From positions 19,653-83,652 of the forward strand of contig JANLPV010000095.1 of NCBI GenBank assembly GCA_031367435.1: a DNA stretch of 64,000 bases, given 5' to 3'. Position 1 is the stretch's first letter. Every line of letters begins with the position of its first letter. Source of the DNA: WLMZ01 sp031367435 (GTDB lineage: Bacteria > Actinomycetota > Acidimicrobiia > Acidimicrobiales > Ilumatobacteraceae). Below the pieces are notes generated by a model. That model was not told the DNA's origin. It made no database searches and saw nothing but the letters and a program-made list of their open reading frames with translations. Below are positions 26,464 through 35,860 of the stretch, piece after piece. The position numbers and the translations under genes are program-made.

Positions 26464-27435
26464 GTGCCCGTGACGGCCGCCCAAACAACCCCTATCCCGA
26501 CGTTCGCCTCGCTCTTCGAAGCCATCAGCGAAAATGTTGGGCGTGCAGTGCATGGCAAACGAGCCGAAATTGAGCTCGCTGTCGTCTGTCTTCTCGCCGA
26601 GGGTCATCTGCTGATCGAGGACGTGCCGGGTGTCGGCAAGACCAGCTTGGCAAAGGCGTTGGCTACATCGTTGGAGTGCACATGGAAGCGCGTGCAGTTC
26701 ACGCCTGATCTTTTACCAACCGACCTCCTCGGTGTGAGCATCTGGCAGCGTTCGACCGAAACATTCGACTTCCGGCCGGGCCCGTTGTTCGCCAACATCG
26801 TGTTGGCCGATGAAATCAATCGTGCGTCGCCAAAGACCCAGTCCGCACTGCTCGAAGCAATGGAAGAACGGCAAATATCTGTTGAAGGTCGAAGCCACCC
26901 GCTGAGTCCGCCGTTCATGGTGATTGCAACGCAGAACCCCATCGAGCAGGAAGGCACCTATCGACTGCCCGAGAGTCAACTCGATCGATTCCTGCTCCGA
27001 CTGTCGCTCGGATATCCCGGCCGTGAGGCTGAACTCTCGATTCTCGATGCGCAAGGCGCGAATGAAACCATCTCCACCCTTCGCCCAGTCGTCACCGTGG
27101 CCGAGGTACTGGCGATGATCGACGCCGTCCGTGGGGTGCACTTGGCGAACCCACTGAAGGGATACCTCGTCGACCTGGCCGAGTTCAGTCGTCGCCATCC
27201 CGGCATCACACTGGGGATGTCACCACGAGCAACGCTGCAATTGGCCCGAGCAACGCGGGCAATGGCCGCGGCGCGAGGTCGCAACTACGCCACACCAGAC
27301 GACGTGAAGTCGGTTGCTCACTCCGTGCTGTGCCACCGTCTTGTGCTTCGCCCCGATGCCGTCGCGCGCGGGCTCACGGCCGAGCAGGCCATCACCGAGA
27401 TACTCGCCACTGTGCCTGTCACGCACGGTATCTAA
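26464..27435 (+). CDS. MoxR-family AAA+ ATPase
   Basis: This 323-residue AAA+ protein has Walker A (EDVPGVGKTSLAKAL, ~56-70), Walker B (IVLADEINRASPKTQSALLEAMEE, given in parts, ~118-141) and a C-terminal lid (ITLGMSPRATLQLARATRA). MoxR ATPases act as chaperones for cofactor or complex maturation. They are usually encoded beside DUF58 and transglutaminase proteins, as here. No ATG lies near the family start, so a GTG at 26464 or 26470 is proposed. No ribosome site is visible, so the mRNA may be leaderless. Confidence 0.93.
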   Translation: MPVTAAQTTPIPTFASLFEAISENVGRAVHGKRAEIELAVVCLLAEGHLLIEDVPGVGKTSLAKALATSLECTWKRVQFTPDLLPTDLLGVSIWQRSTETFDFRPGPLFANIVLADEINRASPKTQSALLEAMEERQISVEGRSHPLSPPFMVIATQNPIEQEGTYRLPESQLDRFLLRLSLGYPGREAELSILDAQGANETISTLRPVVTVAEVLAMIDAVRGVHLANPLKGYLVDLAEFSRRHPGITLGMSPRATLQLARATRAMAAARGRNYATPDDVKSVAHSVLCHRLVLRPDAVARGLTAEQAITEILATVPVTHGI

Positions 27436-27436
27436 C

Positions 27437-28609
27437 GTGCTCACTCGGCACGGCTGGGGCGCCGTGACGCTCGCCGCAGCAGCGGCCATCGTGGGCCGAT
27501 TGTTCGGCGTGCTCGAACTGCTCGTCCTCGGTGCCGGAATTCTGGCGCTTGTGTTGGCCTGCGTGGTGTGGGTGCATTCGCGGACAATCGCGTTGTCGGT
27601 GAACCGCAGGGTCCTCCCCGCCGCACTTCGCGCAGGCGACGTCGGCCGCGTGGAGTTGATCATCACAAACAACGCAAGTACCGGAACGTCGCAACTTTCG
27701 CTGTGGGAGCCCGTGGGGGGCATGGGTGGTGCCACGCTGCGGCTCGCGCCGATGCGCAGACACGAGACCGTCGCAGCCAATTACCGACTCCCAGCCTTAC
27801 GTAGAGGCACTGTGGTGTTTGGCCCGCTGACCGTTGAGCGTCGTGACCCGTTTGGTCTCTGCTCCAAACGGCGCGCTGTGGGCTCGACGCACGAGGTCGT
27901 GGTGTTCGCCGCTCACCACGAGCTGCACCTGCCGAGCGGTATGGGCGGCTCTGGTCCGCTGGGCGAGCACCTACGTGCTCGCGCGCTCGGACGAGTCGGC
28001 AGCGAATTCCACTCGCTGCGCGAATACGCCGACGGCGACGACCTTCGACAGATCCATTGGCGCGCGTCAGCCCGAAGCGACACCTTGAAGGTGCGGCAGG
28101 TGGAACCGGAGGGGTTGCGTCATTGCACTGTCGAACTTGACACGACAGCGAGCGAGTACTCACCCGAGGGTTTCGAACGAGCAGTGTCGGCTGCGGCCGG
28201 CGCTGTCTACGCCGCGACGCAGTCCGGACTTCGGCTGCGTCTGTTGCTCGGCGAGGGGACCGACTTACGTAACACAACCTCGACGGCCGCGATGTTTGTG
28301 CTCGCGAACTGCTCGGCCAGCGACCAACCACGGTCACGCGGCCTCAACGCACCGCTGGCCGAGGGGCTCGGACTCACCTTTGTGATTACTGGAAGCCCGC
28401 AGTCGGCAGCTGTGCGCGCCGCTCGCCTCAGCCTCGCTCCCACCGATGTTCTGGTCATCATCGCGTGTTCATCGGTGGCTACGACCGGACGCGACTTCAT
28501 TATCAACGCGGTCGATTCCGACAGGTTCTTGTCATCATGGACCGCGCTCACAGGCGCCCATGCGCCAACCGGTGCCCGACCAACCTATTCCGCCGCGGTG
28601 GGCGTATGA
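27437..28609 (+). CDS. DUF58 domain membrane protein
   Basis: This 390-residue protein has two N-terminal transmembrane helices (~8-45). A beta-rich region follows, then the DUF58 core with GSEFHSLREYADGDDLRQIHW (~188-208, split). The core resembles a von Willebrand A-like fold without a full MIDAS site. GTG 27437 follows the moxR stop by one base. DUF58 proteins pair with MoxR ATPases, and the trio with TgpA is common in Actinobacteria. Its exact activity is unknown. Confidence 0.9.
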   Translation: MLTRHGWGAVTLAAAAAIVGRLFGVLELLVLGAGILALVLACVVWVHSRTIALSVNRRVLPAALRAGDVGRVELIITNNASTGTSQLSLWEPVGGMGGATLRLAPMRRHETVAANYRLPALRRGTVVFGPLTVERRDPFGLCSKRRAVGSTHEVVVFAAHHELHLPSGMGGSGPLGEHLRARALGRVGSEFHSLREYADGDDLRQIHWRASARSDTLKVRQVEPEGLRHCTVELDTTASEYSPEGFERAVSAAAGAVYAATQSGLRLRLLLGEGTDLRNTTSTAAMFVLANCSASDQPRSRGLNAPLAEGLGLTFVITGSPQSAAVRAARLSLAPTDVLVIIACSSVATTGRDFIINAVDSDRFLSSWTALTGAHAPTGARPTYSAAVGV

Positions 28610-30891
28610 GTAGCCATACCAGCGACTTGACTGCGCCGGGCGCAAGTGCTGACCCGTACGACGGCGAGACGAACGAAACCTCGGCTGTTCAATCGATACC
28701 TGCGTCGATACTGCTCACACTGCTCAGCGTGGTCACTGCCGTTGGCTTCTGTCGGATCTTTGTCGGCTGGGAATTCCTCGGTCCGATGCTGTTCATCGTC
28801 ATTGCAGTGCATGCCGTGTGTTTTGTGTTGCGCCTTCGTCGTGTTCCTGGTTACGTCGCGGTCCCCGCGGCATTCGTTGTGCTGATTTGTCTGCTGGCAT
28901 GGAAGTACTACCCAACCACGTTGAACGGACCATTCCCGACAACTCGAACATGGCATCTCTACTTCGCCGATCTGCGACTCGCCCGTGGTCAGTTCCCGAG
29001 TGCAGTCGCACCCGTGGCTGCGGTCGGCGGCTTTGCAGTACTTGCCACCGCGAGCACTGCGGTGGCGGCGATCTTGTCCGACGCGTTTGCCTTTCGTGCG
29101 TACGGCCGGGTCGAGACTACGGTGCCCACAGCTGTGCTGCTCGTGTTTGCCTCCGCACTCGGCGCAGATCGCAATCGCGTCGCCGTAACGGCGGCATGGT
29201 TGGCCTGCGCGCTCGGCGTGATCGCGATTCTCCGGGTGATGCACGCACAGGTCGAACACGCCTGGATCGGCCCACGATCGCGCGTGCTTGTACGCGTGTT
29301 GCCAGCCATAGCACTGCTCGCCGGCTGCGCTGCGGCTGGCGGAGCATGGCTCGGACCGCGCCTACCCGGTGCTGGCGAGAAGGGCCTGATCAACACGAGT
29401 GGCCACCGCGAGGTCACCCAGGTGCTCAGCCCACTGGTCGACATCCGCAGTCGGCTGGTGAGTCTCTCGAACACCGAGTTGTTCACGGTGGCTTCGGATG
29501 AACCCAATTACTGGCGAGCAACGGCGCTCACCATCTTCGATGGATCGACATGGAAACTCCCCGACGGCGACTTGACCTCGGTGTCAGGGGCTTTTGCTGG
29601 TGCGCCACAAAACTCGCACGAAGTCGTGCAACAGATCCACATCGCCAGCCTCGGCGGCAGCCTGCTACCGGCGGCGTACAGCCCCGTGCGTGTTGATGAC
29701 GGCACCGTGTATTGGGTGAACGAAACGGGCACGCTCGTCGTACCGAAATCGGGACTCCAACGCGCCGCCAACTACACGATCGTGTCGGCCGTCGTCGACA
29801 TCGCCGCGGCCGACCTCGCCAATTCCACGTCGGTCAACGCTCCCGCCGGAATGACCGAACTCCCTTCCGATTTTCCCAATTCCGTTCGCGAAGCAGCCTT
29901 GGCTGTCACGGCAAATGCGTCGACCATGTATGAGAAATCGCTGGCACTGCAGAACTGGTTCCGAACCGGTTTCACCTACGACCTCACCGTGCAACGCGGT
30001 CACAGCAATGACGCTCTCGAAAACTTCCTTCGCATCCGCCGTGGCTACTGTGAGCAATTCTCTGGCGCATTCGCATCAATGGCGCGATCGCTCGGCATCC
30101 CCGCCCGCGTGGCTGTTGGGTTCACGCCGGGCGACTTCCAGGATGACGATCGCTATCACGTGTTTGGTCGCAACGCTCATGCGTGGCCGGAGGTGTGGTT
30201 CGACAGCGTTGGCTGGGTGTCGTTCGAGCCCACGCCAGGCCGTGGCCAACCCGGCGGCGAGGCCCACACTGGCGTCCAACCTCAACAAGCGCAGGTCGAT
30301 AACCCCGGTAACGCTGGTCCGGTTGTCACGCCGTCGCCCACGACGAACCCCGGCTCAGATGTCACCACGACAACCGAGTCCGACACGCCGACTCGCGCGA
30401 CCACCACTACCATCGCCGGCGCAGGTGGCGCAATCACCAAGTCGTCATTGGGTGGTGGACCACCCTGGCTGGCAATCATTGGCTTGATCGTGCTGGCGAT
30501 GGTGCTCTGGGCTATTGCGATGCCATTCGTACTCAGGCAACGTCGTAAACGACATCGCGCACCTGACGTGGCCGAAGACATCCGCAGGAGTTGGCAGCGC
30601 TCGACGCAAGCACTTGCGCTGCTCGGCGTGGCCCTGTACCCCACCGAGACCCCTCTCGAACACGCCAATCGGGCGGGGCGCGTCTCAGGCGTCGACGGAC
30701 GAATCCTTCACGAGTTGGCCAATCAATGTACGGCCGCTGTGTATGGAGGTATCGGCGACGACGACAAGGCCACGCGATGTGCAGAGCTGAGCGCAGAAGT
30801 GGTCCAGGCCGTCAAGGAACGCCTTGGTACTCGCGAACGGATGATGGCCGCCTTCAATCCACGTCTCGCATCGCTGCTGCTCAAACCCTGA
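28606..30891 (+). CDS. TgpA-like transglutaminase membrane protein
   Basis: The 761-residue protein has about five N-terminal transmembrane helices (~35-230) and a large extracytoplasmic region. It carries a transglutaminase-like domain (~400-545) with the Cys motif RRGYCEQFSGAFASMARSLG, the His motif FGRNAHAWPEVWF, and the nearby Asp. A Thr/Pro-rich linker (TTTTESDTPTRATTTT-like) precedes one more helix (~625-650) and a cytoplasmic DUF4129-type tail. The ATG overlaps the DUF58 stop as ATGA. The family may act on cell-surface proteins. Confidence 0.92.
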   Translation: MSSHTSDLTAPGASADPYDGETNETSAVQSIPASILLTLLSVVTAVGFCRIFVGWEFLGPMLFIVIAVHAVCFVLRLRRVPGYVAVPAAFVVLICLLAWKYYPTTLNGPFPTTRTWHLYFADLRLARGQFPSAVAPVAAVGGFAVLATASTAVAAILSDAFAFRAYGRVETTVPTAVLLVFASALGADRNRVAVTAAWLACALGVIAILRVMHAQVEHAWIGPRSRVLVRVLPAIALLAGCAAAGGAWLGPRLPGAGEKGLINTSGHREVTQVLSPLVDIRSRLVSLSNTELFTVASDEPNYWRATALTIFDGSTWKLPDGDLTSVSGAFAGAPQNSHEVVQQIHIASLGGSLLPAAYSPVRVDDGTVYWVNETGTLVVPKSGLQRAANYTIVSAVVDIAAADLANSTSVNAPAGMTELPSDFPNSVREAALAVTANASTMYEKSLALQNWFRTGFTYDLTVQRGHSNDALENFLRIRRGYCEQFSGAFASMARSLGIPARVAVGFTPGDFQDDDRYHVFGRNAHAWPEVWFDSVGWVSFEPTPGRGQPGGEAHTGVQPQQAQVDNPGNAGPVVTPSPTTNPGSDVTTTTESDTPTRATTTTIAGAGGAITKSSLGGGPPWLAIIGLIVLAMVLWAIAMPFVLRQRRKRHRAPDVAEDIRRSWQRSTQALALLGVALYPTETPLEHANRAGRVSGVDGRILHELANQCTAAVYGGIGDDDKATRCAELSAEVVQAVKERLGTRERMMAAFNPRLASLLLKP

Positions 30892-30906
30892 CTGAACGCA
30901 CTACGC

Positions 30907-30921
30907 AGACTCAGTGAGTCT
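30907..30921. promoter_or_regulatory. 15-bp palindrome at the convergent gene ends
   Basis: AGACTCA-G-TGAGTCT is a perfect palindrome in the 19-bp gap between two convergent genes. It contains the stop codon of the DUF3040 gene. A one-base centre is unsuitable for an RNA hairpin, so it is more like a protein-binding site. Function is unknown. Confidence 0.35.
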
Positions 30922-31252
30922 TGGGGCCGCCCATGCTGCGGCCTGCACGCCGACGAAGTTCGTCGGGAATGCGGCTCAGCTGATCTCGGCCGCGTACTGC
31001 GAGTTCGCGTTCGAGAAACACACCCGCTACGACCGTGACGATAAATGCTGCAAACGACAGCAAGGCGCTGATCTGCAACGCACCAATGACGACACCGAGC
31101 GACACGACCAAGACAACGGCCGACCAGACGAGATGACGTGACGACGCACCGGACTGACTGCGCTGATTGACCTTGAGCGCGAACGAAGGGTCAGCCTTGA
31201 GCTGTTCTTCGATCTGGCGAAGGATGCGCTGTTCGTCTTCGGAGAGCGGCAC
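30911..31252 (-). CDS. DUF3040 membrane protein
   Basis: This 113-residue protein begins with the DUF3040 hallmark MPLSEDEQRILRQIEEQL. Two adjacent transmembrane helices (~43-82) and a basic C-terminus follow. DUF3040 proteins are restricted mostly to Actinobacteria; many sit near dcw genes or dinB, and their function is unknown. It follows dinB in the same direction after 104 bp, which contain an AACCCGC-GGAT-GCGGTT hairpin-like sequence. Confidence 0.92.
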   Translation of the reverse strand: MPLSEDEQRILRQIEEQLKADPSFALKVNQRSQSGASSRHLVWSAVVLVVSLGVVIGALQISALLSFAAFIVTVVAGVFLERELAVRGRDQLSRIPDELRRRAGRSMGGPKTH

Positions 31253-31356
31253 CAGTTATCTCCCTGTCGAGCCAACCCGCGGATGCGGTTGCTGGCTATT
31301 CTCACACGTTCCGCGCCGTCTGACAACGCGCTCGGGCTGCGCCACGTTCTGCACGG

Positions 31357-32679
31357 CTACTTCTGGGTCTTTGCGGGGTCTGCGGAGGGCGAATCGTGGT
31401 CGGGTCCCCATTGTTGTGCGCCTCTGCGCACGAGGCGCAGACCCCTCGAGCTCACCGTGCTCGCCGGGCCGATTGCCGTATTACCAAAGCGCTGGCGAAT
31501 GGCATCGATGGCTGCCGAGGCCTCGACCCAATCGGACGCAGCTGCAGTTGGCGGGACGTCATCCGCTGTCGCCGCGAACAGGTCATCGAGTCTGAGCTGT
31601 TCCACCGGCGCGCCGAAATTGGACGCATGCACACCGATGAGGCGCACACCCGGCGTTGGATCGATCTTGGCAAGCAATGGCGCGACTGCCTCAACGATCG
31701 CCGCTGCGGTTGCGATCGGCGCGGCGAGTGTGGTGGATCGGGTGATGGTGGTGAAGCCGGCAAAACGAACCTTCAGTGTGAGGGTTCGCGCACCAGAGCC
31801 TGCGGAGCGAAGCCTCGACGCGACGCCATCGCTGAGCCGAACAAGCTCCGTGTGTAACTCGGTTTGCTCATGAAGATCTCGTGCGAACGTTTCCTCGTGG
31901 CCAATCGACTTCATGGCTCGATCGGTCTCTACAGGTCGTTCATCGTGGGCAGCAGACAACGCGTACAGGTGGCGGCCGCTCGTACGGCCGATCGCGGCGA
32001 CCAACGTTGCCTCACCGAGTGCATTCAGATCACGTACAGTCTTCACACCAAGGCGCGTGAGCCGCTCGAGTGTGGCGGGACCGACGCCCCACAACGCCTG
32101 CACCGGCAATGGATGCAAAAACTCGAGCTCGCGCCCGGCGACCACTTCGAAGACACCCAAACCTGGCTCGACGCCATCGGGCGATGCCTTGGGTTTGGCC
32201 GCGACCGATGCGAGCTTGGCGAGGAACTTGTTCGGCGCCACCCCCACCGAACACGACAGATCGAGCACCGATGCGACCCGCTCGCGAATATGGCGAGCAA
32301 TGGTGGTGCCGTCACCGAGCAGACGGCGCGAGCCCGTCACGTCGAGAAAAGCCTCGTCGAGCGAGAGTGGCTCAACGAACGGTGTTGCCTCGAGGAAGAT
32401 GTCGTTCAGTTCGCGGCTGACACTGGAGTACAAGTCGTGATCTCCAGGCAGAAACACCGCGGTCGGACAGAGACGACGAGCCTTCGAACCCGGCATCGCC
32501 GACGAAATCCCGTAGCGACGGGCCTCGTACGATGCCGCGGCCACGACACCGCGCGGGCCGGTGCCACCCACGACCACCGGCTGACCCTTCAAGTCGGGGC
32601 GGCGGCGAAGCTCGACGGACACATAGAACGCGTCCATGTCCACGTGCAAGATTGTTCGTCGTGGCTCGTCAAGAGTCAT
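31357..32679 (-). CDS. dinB: DNA polymerase IV (Y family)
   Basis: This 440-residue translesion polymerase has the palm motif HVDMDAFYVSVE at ~12-23, the catalytic SLDEAFLDVTG at ~108-118, and a thumb/HhH region (ALWGVGPATLERLTRLGV). A QLRLDDLF sequence (~355) may serve as a beta-clamp-binding motif. The ATG (32677-32679) overlaps the NUDIX stop (ATGA), so the two are probably coupled. No SOS box is evident upstream of this gene or its NUDIX partner. Confidence 0.95.
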   Translation of the reverse strand: MTLDEPRRTILHVDMDAFYVSVELRRRPDLKGQPVVVGGTGPRGVVAAASYEARRYGISSAMPGSKARRLCPTAVFLPGDHDLYSSVSRELNDIFLEATPFVEPLSLDEAFLDVTGSRRLLGDGTTIARHIRERVASVLDLSCSVGVAPNKFLAKLASVAAKPKASPDGVEPGLGVFEVVAGRELEFLHPLPVQALWGVGPATLERLTRLGVKTVRDLNALGEATLVAAIGRTSGRHLYALSAAHDERPVETDRAMKSIGHEETFARDLHEQTELHTELVRLSDGVASRLRSAGSGARTLTLKVRFAGFTTITRSTTLAAPIATAAAIVEAVAPLLAKIDPTPGVRLIGVHASNFGAPVEQLRLDDLFAATADDVPPTAAASDWVEASAAIDAIRQRFGNTAIGPASTVSSRGLRLVRRGAQQWGPDHDSPSADPAKTQK

Positions 32680-33167
32680 GGCACGAGCTGTTCGACGCGA
32701 GCGTTCGCGCGGTCGACACCAAACACCGCAAACGAGAAGCCTCCAATGGGACGCATACCGGCTCCGATCCATGCAACGAGCGGCACGCGAACCCACAGCG
32801 GCGAGTCAGCCACGACGGCCTCGACATCGGCGAGATCCACGAACAACGCTTGCTCCACGATGCCATCGGGGTCATCGAGCACGATCTCGCCACGCGCGTT
32901 CGCGGTGAACCACACCTCTACGTTCATCAGCCAACCCATCTCAGCAGCCTCCACTGCCACGGTGTATTGGCATTCGTGCCAATCGGCCACGTGCAGACCG
33001 GTTTCCTCGCGGACCTCACGGGAAATACCTGTGGTAACCGACTCACCGTGGTCGATAACGCCACCCGGCGGGGTCCATTCGAGCGTGCCCTGCCGTCGCC
33101 GATTCGCAGCGAGCAAAAGCTGATTGTTGACGACGATGAGACCGCCACCAACTTGGAAGGAACGCAT
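32676..33167 (-). CDS. NUDIX hydrolase
   Basis: The protein has 163 residues from the ATG at 33165-33167. The Nudix box GGVIDHGESVTTGISREVREETG fits Gx5Ex7REUxEExGU, with metal-binding Glu residues near position 55. NUDIX enzymes cleave nucleoside diphosphates linked to another group; the substrate is not predictable here. Its coupling to dinB suggests nucleotide-pool cleaning, an inference. An upstream GTG at 33236 would lengthen it by 23 residues and overlap the preceding glycosyltransferase gene. Confidence 0.9.
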   Translation of the reverse strand: MRSFQVGGGLIVVNNQLLLAANRRRQGTLEWTPPGGVIDHGESVTTGISREVREETGLHVADWHECQYTVAVEAAEMGWLMNVEVWFTANARGEIVLDDPDGIVEQALFVDLADVEAVVADSPLWVRVPLVAWIGAGMRPIGGFSFAVFGVDRANARVEQLVP

Positions 33168-33201
33168 GGTCAAGTCTCGCACGTCGGCCGCGCGCGTGAG
33201 C

Positions 33202-33942
33202 TCAGCCGCCTTGGATGCGGCGTTGGCGCCGACCACGACGGTCTTCTGCCCAGAGCTTGAGCACCATGATCAGCGCTTCTTGCACGATGTTCTGCGACAT
33301 CTTCGATTGACCCGCGGTGCGATCACGAAACGTAATTGGAATCTCGACGATCTTGCCCCCGGCGCGCACCAAACGGTGGGTCATCTCGACCTGAAACCCG
33401 TAGCCGTCAGCACGCACGGTTTCAAAACTCATCTTGTCGACAAGCGCGGAACTGCGATACGCGCGGTAGCCAGCGGTCGCATCATTGATTGCCAAGCCGA
33501 GCACGCCGGACGAGTAGCGATTGCCCCATCGCGACAACCATCGACGTCGACGCGGCCAATTCTCTGTTATTCCGCCCGGCACATAACGGCTTCCGACTGC
33601 GAGATCGACGCCGTGCTCGACGGCCGACACCAGCGCCGGGATCTCGGCAGGATCGTGCGAGAAATCTGCGTCGATCTGCACGCAGATCTCCGCACCTGCG
33701 TCGATCGCGACGCGCATGCCGGCTCGATACGCGGCGCCAAGGCCGGCCTTGTTTGCACGCCTCAACACACTGATGTCACCAACCTCGTGAGCAATACGGT
33801 CGACGATGTCCGCGGTGCCATCGGGGCTGTTGTCATCAACGACGAGAATGCCGATGTCTGGCGCATGCGCGCGAATCGACCGGCACAGCGCTTCGATGTT
33901 GTCTGCCTCGTTATAAGTGGGCACGATGGCAACAGAACGCAC
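33202..33942 (-). CDS. GT2 polyprenol-phosphate mannosyltransferase-like protein
   Basis: The 246-residue GT2 enzyme has the nucleotide-sugar fold motif AIVPTYNEADNIEAL at the start, DDNSPDGTADIV (~35-46), and the DxD-type IDADFSHDP (~89-97). It has no C-terminal membrane domain, so it resembles the single-domain Dpm1/Ppm1 catalytic unit. Such enzymes make polyprenyl-phosphate-mannose for lipoglycans and protein mannosylation. The GTG start (33940-33942) was chosen from the family alignment. No Lnt-like domain is fused. Confidence 0.88.
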   Translation of the reverse strand: MRSVAIVPTYNEADNIEALCRSIRAHAPDIGILVVDDNSPDGTADIVDRIAHEVGDISVLRRANKAGLGAAYRAGMRVAIDAGAEICVQIDADFSHDPAEIPALVSAVEHGVDLAVGSRYVPGGITENWPRRRRWLSRWGNRYSSGVLGLAINDATAGYRAYRSSALVDKMSFETVRADGYGFQVEMTHRLVRAGGKIVEIPITFRDRTAGQSKMSQNIVQEALIMVLKLWAEDRRGRRQRRIQGG

Positions 33943-33998
33943 GGTGGTCAGCCTAGGGCGACAACGCTTCGTGGAAGCAGACACCCTACGATGATGCG

Positions 33999-34286
33999 GT
34001 GCCTGACCACGCAGATCCACGCCCGCTCTCCGCGCTTCCGTCACCTGCGGCACGCGCCGCAGCTTTTGCCGCGATCCTCATCGGCGGCCTCGCCGGTGGG
34101 CTCATCGGCTACAGCTTGGTGCGTGTGCAGTGCAGCGGAGCATGCGCTACCGGACGCGGCATCGGCGCGTTCGTCGGGGCGGCGATTGCCGCAATCGGAA
34201 TGAGCGTGGTTGCGGTGCTCGTGTTGCGCGCCGTTGGCGAATGGCGAGATATCGAGGATCGTCGGCGCGAGTCGGGTCAACGCTGA
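33999..34286 (+). CDS. small two-helix membrane protein
   Basis: The GTG at 33999 opens 95 residues with two Ala/Gly-rich transmembrane segments (~19-42 and ~53-78) and a charged C-terminus. The short loop contains two Cys (CSGAC). The stop overlaps the next start as TGATG, which supports it as a real, coupled gene. I do not recognise a named family. Confidence 0.65.
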   Translation: MPDHADPRPLSALPSPAARAAAFAAILIGGLAGGLIGYSLVRVQCSGACATGRGIGAFVGAAIAAIGMSVVAVLVLRAVGEWRDIEDRRRESGQR

Positions 34287-35116
34287 TGCCCCCCACTCGC
34301 GCGACACACGACGATTCGCTCGGCACTCAACTCCGCACCCTCGCCAGCGACCTTGCGGTGCGCGCCGGCGAGCTCATCCGCAGTGGCCGCGAGTCGGGCG
34401 TCGGTGCCGTCGAGACGAAGTCGTCCGCCACGGACATGGTCACCATGTTCGACCGGGCCTCCGAACAACTCATCGTCGGTGCCCTAGGTGAGCATCGTCC
34501 GAACGACGGTGTCGTGGGCGAGGAAGGCACCTCGGTCTCGGGCACAAGCGGCGTGGATTGGCTGATCGATCCGATTGACGGCACCACCAATTTCTTCTAC
34601 GGCCTTCCGGGCTACGCCGTGTCGATCGCGGCGCGCGACGAATACGGTTCTCTGGTCGGCGCAGTATTCGTTCCTGCTACGAACGAATTGTTCAGCGCAG
34701 CTCGGGGCGCGGGCGCAACATTGAACGGTTCCAGGATCACGTGTTCGACCACAACGTCGTTGCGTCATGCGCTCCTTGCCACCGGCTTCAGCTATCACCC
34801 TGAGCTACGCCGTCAGCACATGCGGAGGCTGCAGCACATCATTGGCGAGGTTCGCGATATTCGTCGATTCGGTGCCGCTGCCGTCGATCTGTGCCACGTC
34901 GCTGCGGGTCGCGTCGACGCCTACTTCGAAGAGAACCTCGGCCCATGGGATCTGGCTGCGGGCGAACTCATTGCGCGAGAGGCCGGATGCATCAGTGGGG
35001 ACCTACAGGGTGGTGCCGTTCGGCCATCACAGGTACTTGTTGCAAATCCAACATTGTTCGAACCACTACGCGAACTCATCAACGATGCGGACGCACTCGC
35101 TGCACTCACCCAGTGA
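34286..35116 (+). CDS. inositol monophosphatase family protein
   Basis: This 276-residue Mg-dependent phosphatase has the metal motif WLIDPIDGTTNFFYGLP (~92-108) and VGEEG (~82-86). The C-terminal motif WDLAAGELIAREAG (~213-226) is also typical. Family members hydrolyse inositol phosphate, histidinol phosphate, fructose bisphosphate or PAP. The nearby mannosyltransferase makes a phosphatidyl-inositol role attractive, but HisN-like activity cannot be excluded. Confidence 0.92.
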   Translation: MPPTRATHDDSLGTQLRTLASDLAVRAGELIRSGRESGVGAVETKSSATDMVTMFDRASEQLIVGALGEHRPNDGVVGEEGTSVSGTSGVDWLIDPIDGTTNFFYGLPGYAVSIAARDEYGSLVGAVFVPATNELFSAARGAGATLNGSRITCSTTTSLRHALLATGFSYHPELRRQHMRRLQHIIGEVRDIRRFGAAAVDLCHVAAGRVDAYFEENLGPWDLAAGELIAREAGCISGDLQGGAVRPSQVLVANPTLFEPLRELINDADALAALTQ

Positions 35117-35133
35117 CGATCACATTGATTTTC

Positions 35134-35145
35134 CGCAATATTGCG
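35134..35145. promoter_or_regulatory. 12-bp palindrome upstream of the response regulator
   Basis: CGCAATATTGCG is a perfect palindrome in the 54-bp gap before the mtrA-like gene, 26 nt before its ATG. TTGATT (35125-35130) precedes it, though no good -10 follows at normal spacing. It could be an operator or the promoter core. Confidence 0.35.
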
Positions 35146-35170
35146 CCGACCTGCCCTGCGATCAGGCATC

Positions 35171-35860
35171 ATGGCAGACGTGGGAACTCGAATCCTGACC
35201 GTTGAAGACGATGAGCGCATCCGCACCGCCGTAAAGCTCGCGCTTGAAGACGAAGGGTGGACGGTCGATGAAGCCGGAAGCGGCGAGGAAGCAATCGAGC
35301 TGTTTCGTCGCTGCGCACCAGACGTTGTGCTGATCGACATCATGCTTCCGGGCATTGACGGCTTCGAGTTGTGCCGTCATCTGCGCAAGACGAGCGACGT
35401 TCCCATCGTCATGGTGACCGCCCGCGTCGACACCCACGATGTTGTTGCCGGCCTCGAAGCAGGCGCCGATGATTACCTCACCAAGCCCTTCGCGCCAAAA
35501 GAACTGTCGGCGAGGATTCGCGCGTTGCTTCGACGCATCCGACCAATGAGCCCCGGCCACGCAAAGCTCGTCTTCGGCGACCTCGAGATCATCGCCGACG
35601 AAGGCAAGGTGCTGCTCGCCGGCACCGAGCTGCATCTCACCAAGACCGAGTTCCGCCTGCTCGTCGAACTGGCGCAGAGTCCCGGACGCGTCTTCAGCCG
35701 CGAATCGCTGCTCGACAAAGTGTGGGGCTACGACTACTTCGGTGACGGCCGACTCGTCGACGTTCATATCCGTCGGCTGCGCACCAAGGTCGAGGCCGAC
35801 GCGGCGAATCCGCGCCACGTCGTGACGGTTCGAGGGTTGGGTTACCGACTGCAGTCGTGA
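35171..35860 (+). CDS. OmpR-family response regulator (MtrA-like)
   Basis: The 229-residue protein has a receiver domain with acidic pocket EDD (~12-14), phospho-acceptor Asp56 in VVLIDIMLPG, Thr83 and Lys105 (YLTKPFAP). A winged-helix effector domain (~135-225) ends in VVTVRGLGYRLQ. It is followed, with a GTGA overlap, by a sensor kinase and then by a GerMN lipoprotein. This order matches MtrA-MtrB-LpqB, which controls cell-wall and division functions in Actinobacteria. Start ATG 35171 gives the standard length. Confidence 0.93.
   Translation: MADVGTRILTVEDDERIRTAVKLALEDEGWTVDEAGSGEEAIELFRRCAPDVVLIDIMLPGIDGFELCRHLRKTSDVPIVMVTARVDTHDVVAGLEAGADDYLTKPFAPKELSARIRALLRRIRPMSPGHAKLVFGDLEIIADEGKVLLAGTELHLTKTEFRLLVELAQSPGRVFSRESLLDKVWGYDYFGDGRLVDVHIRRLRTKVEADAANPRHVVTVRGLGYRLQS

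Noticed and set aside
31864..33123. 419-codon plus-strand frame opposite dinB and NUDIX
   Set aside because: It overlaps two well-supported minus-strand genes and shows no recognisable protein features.
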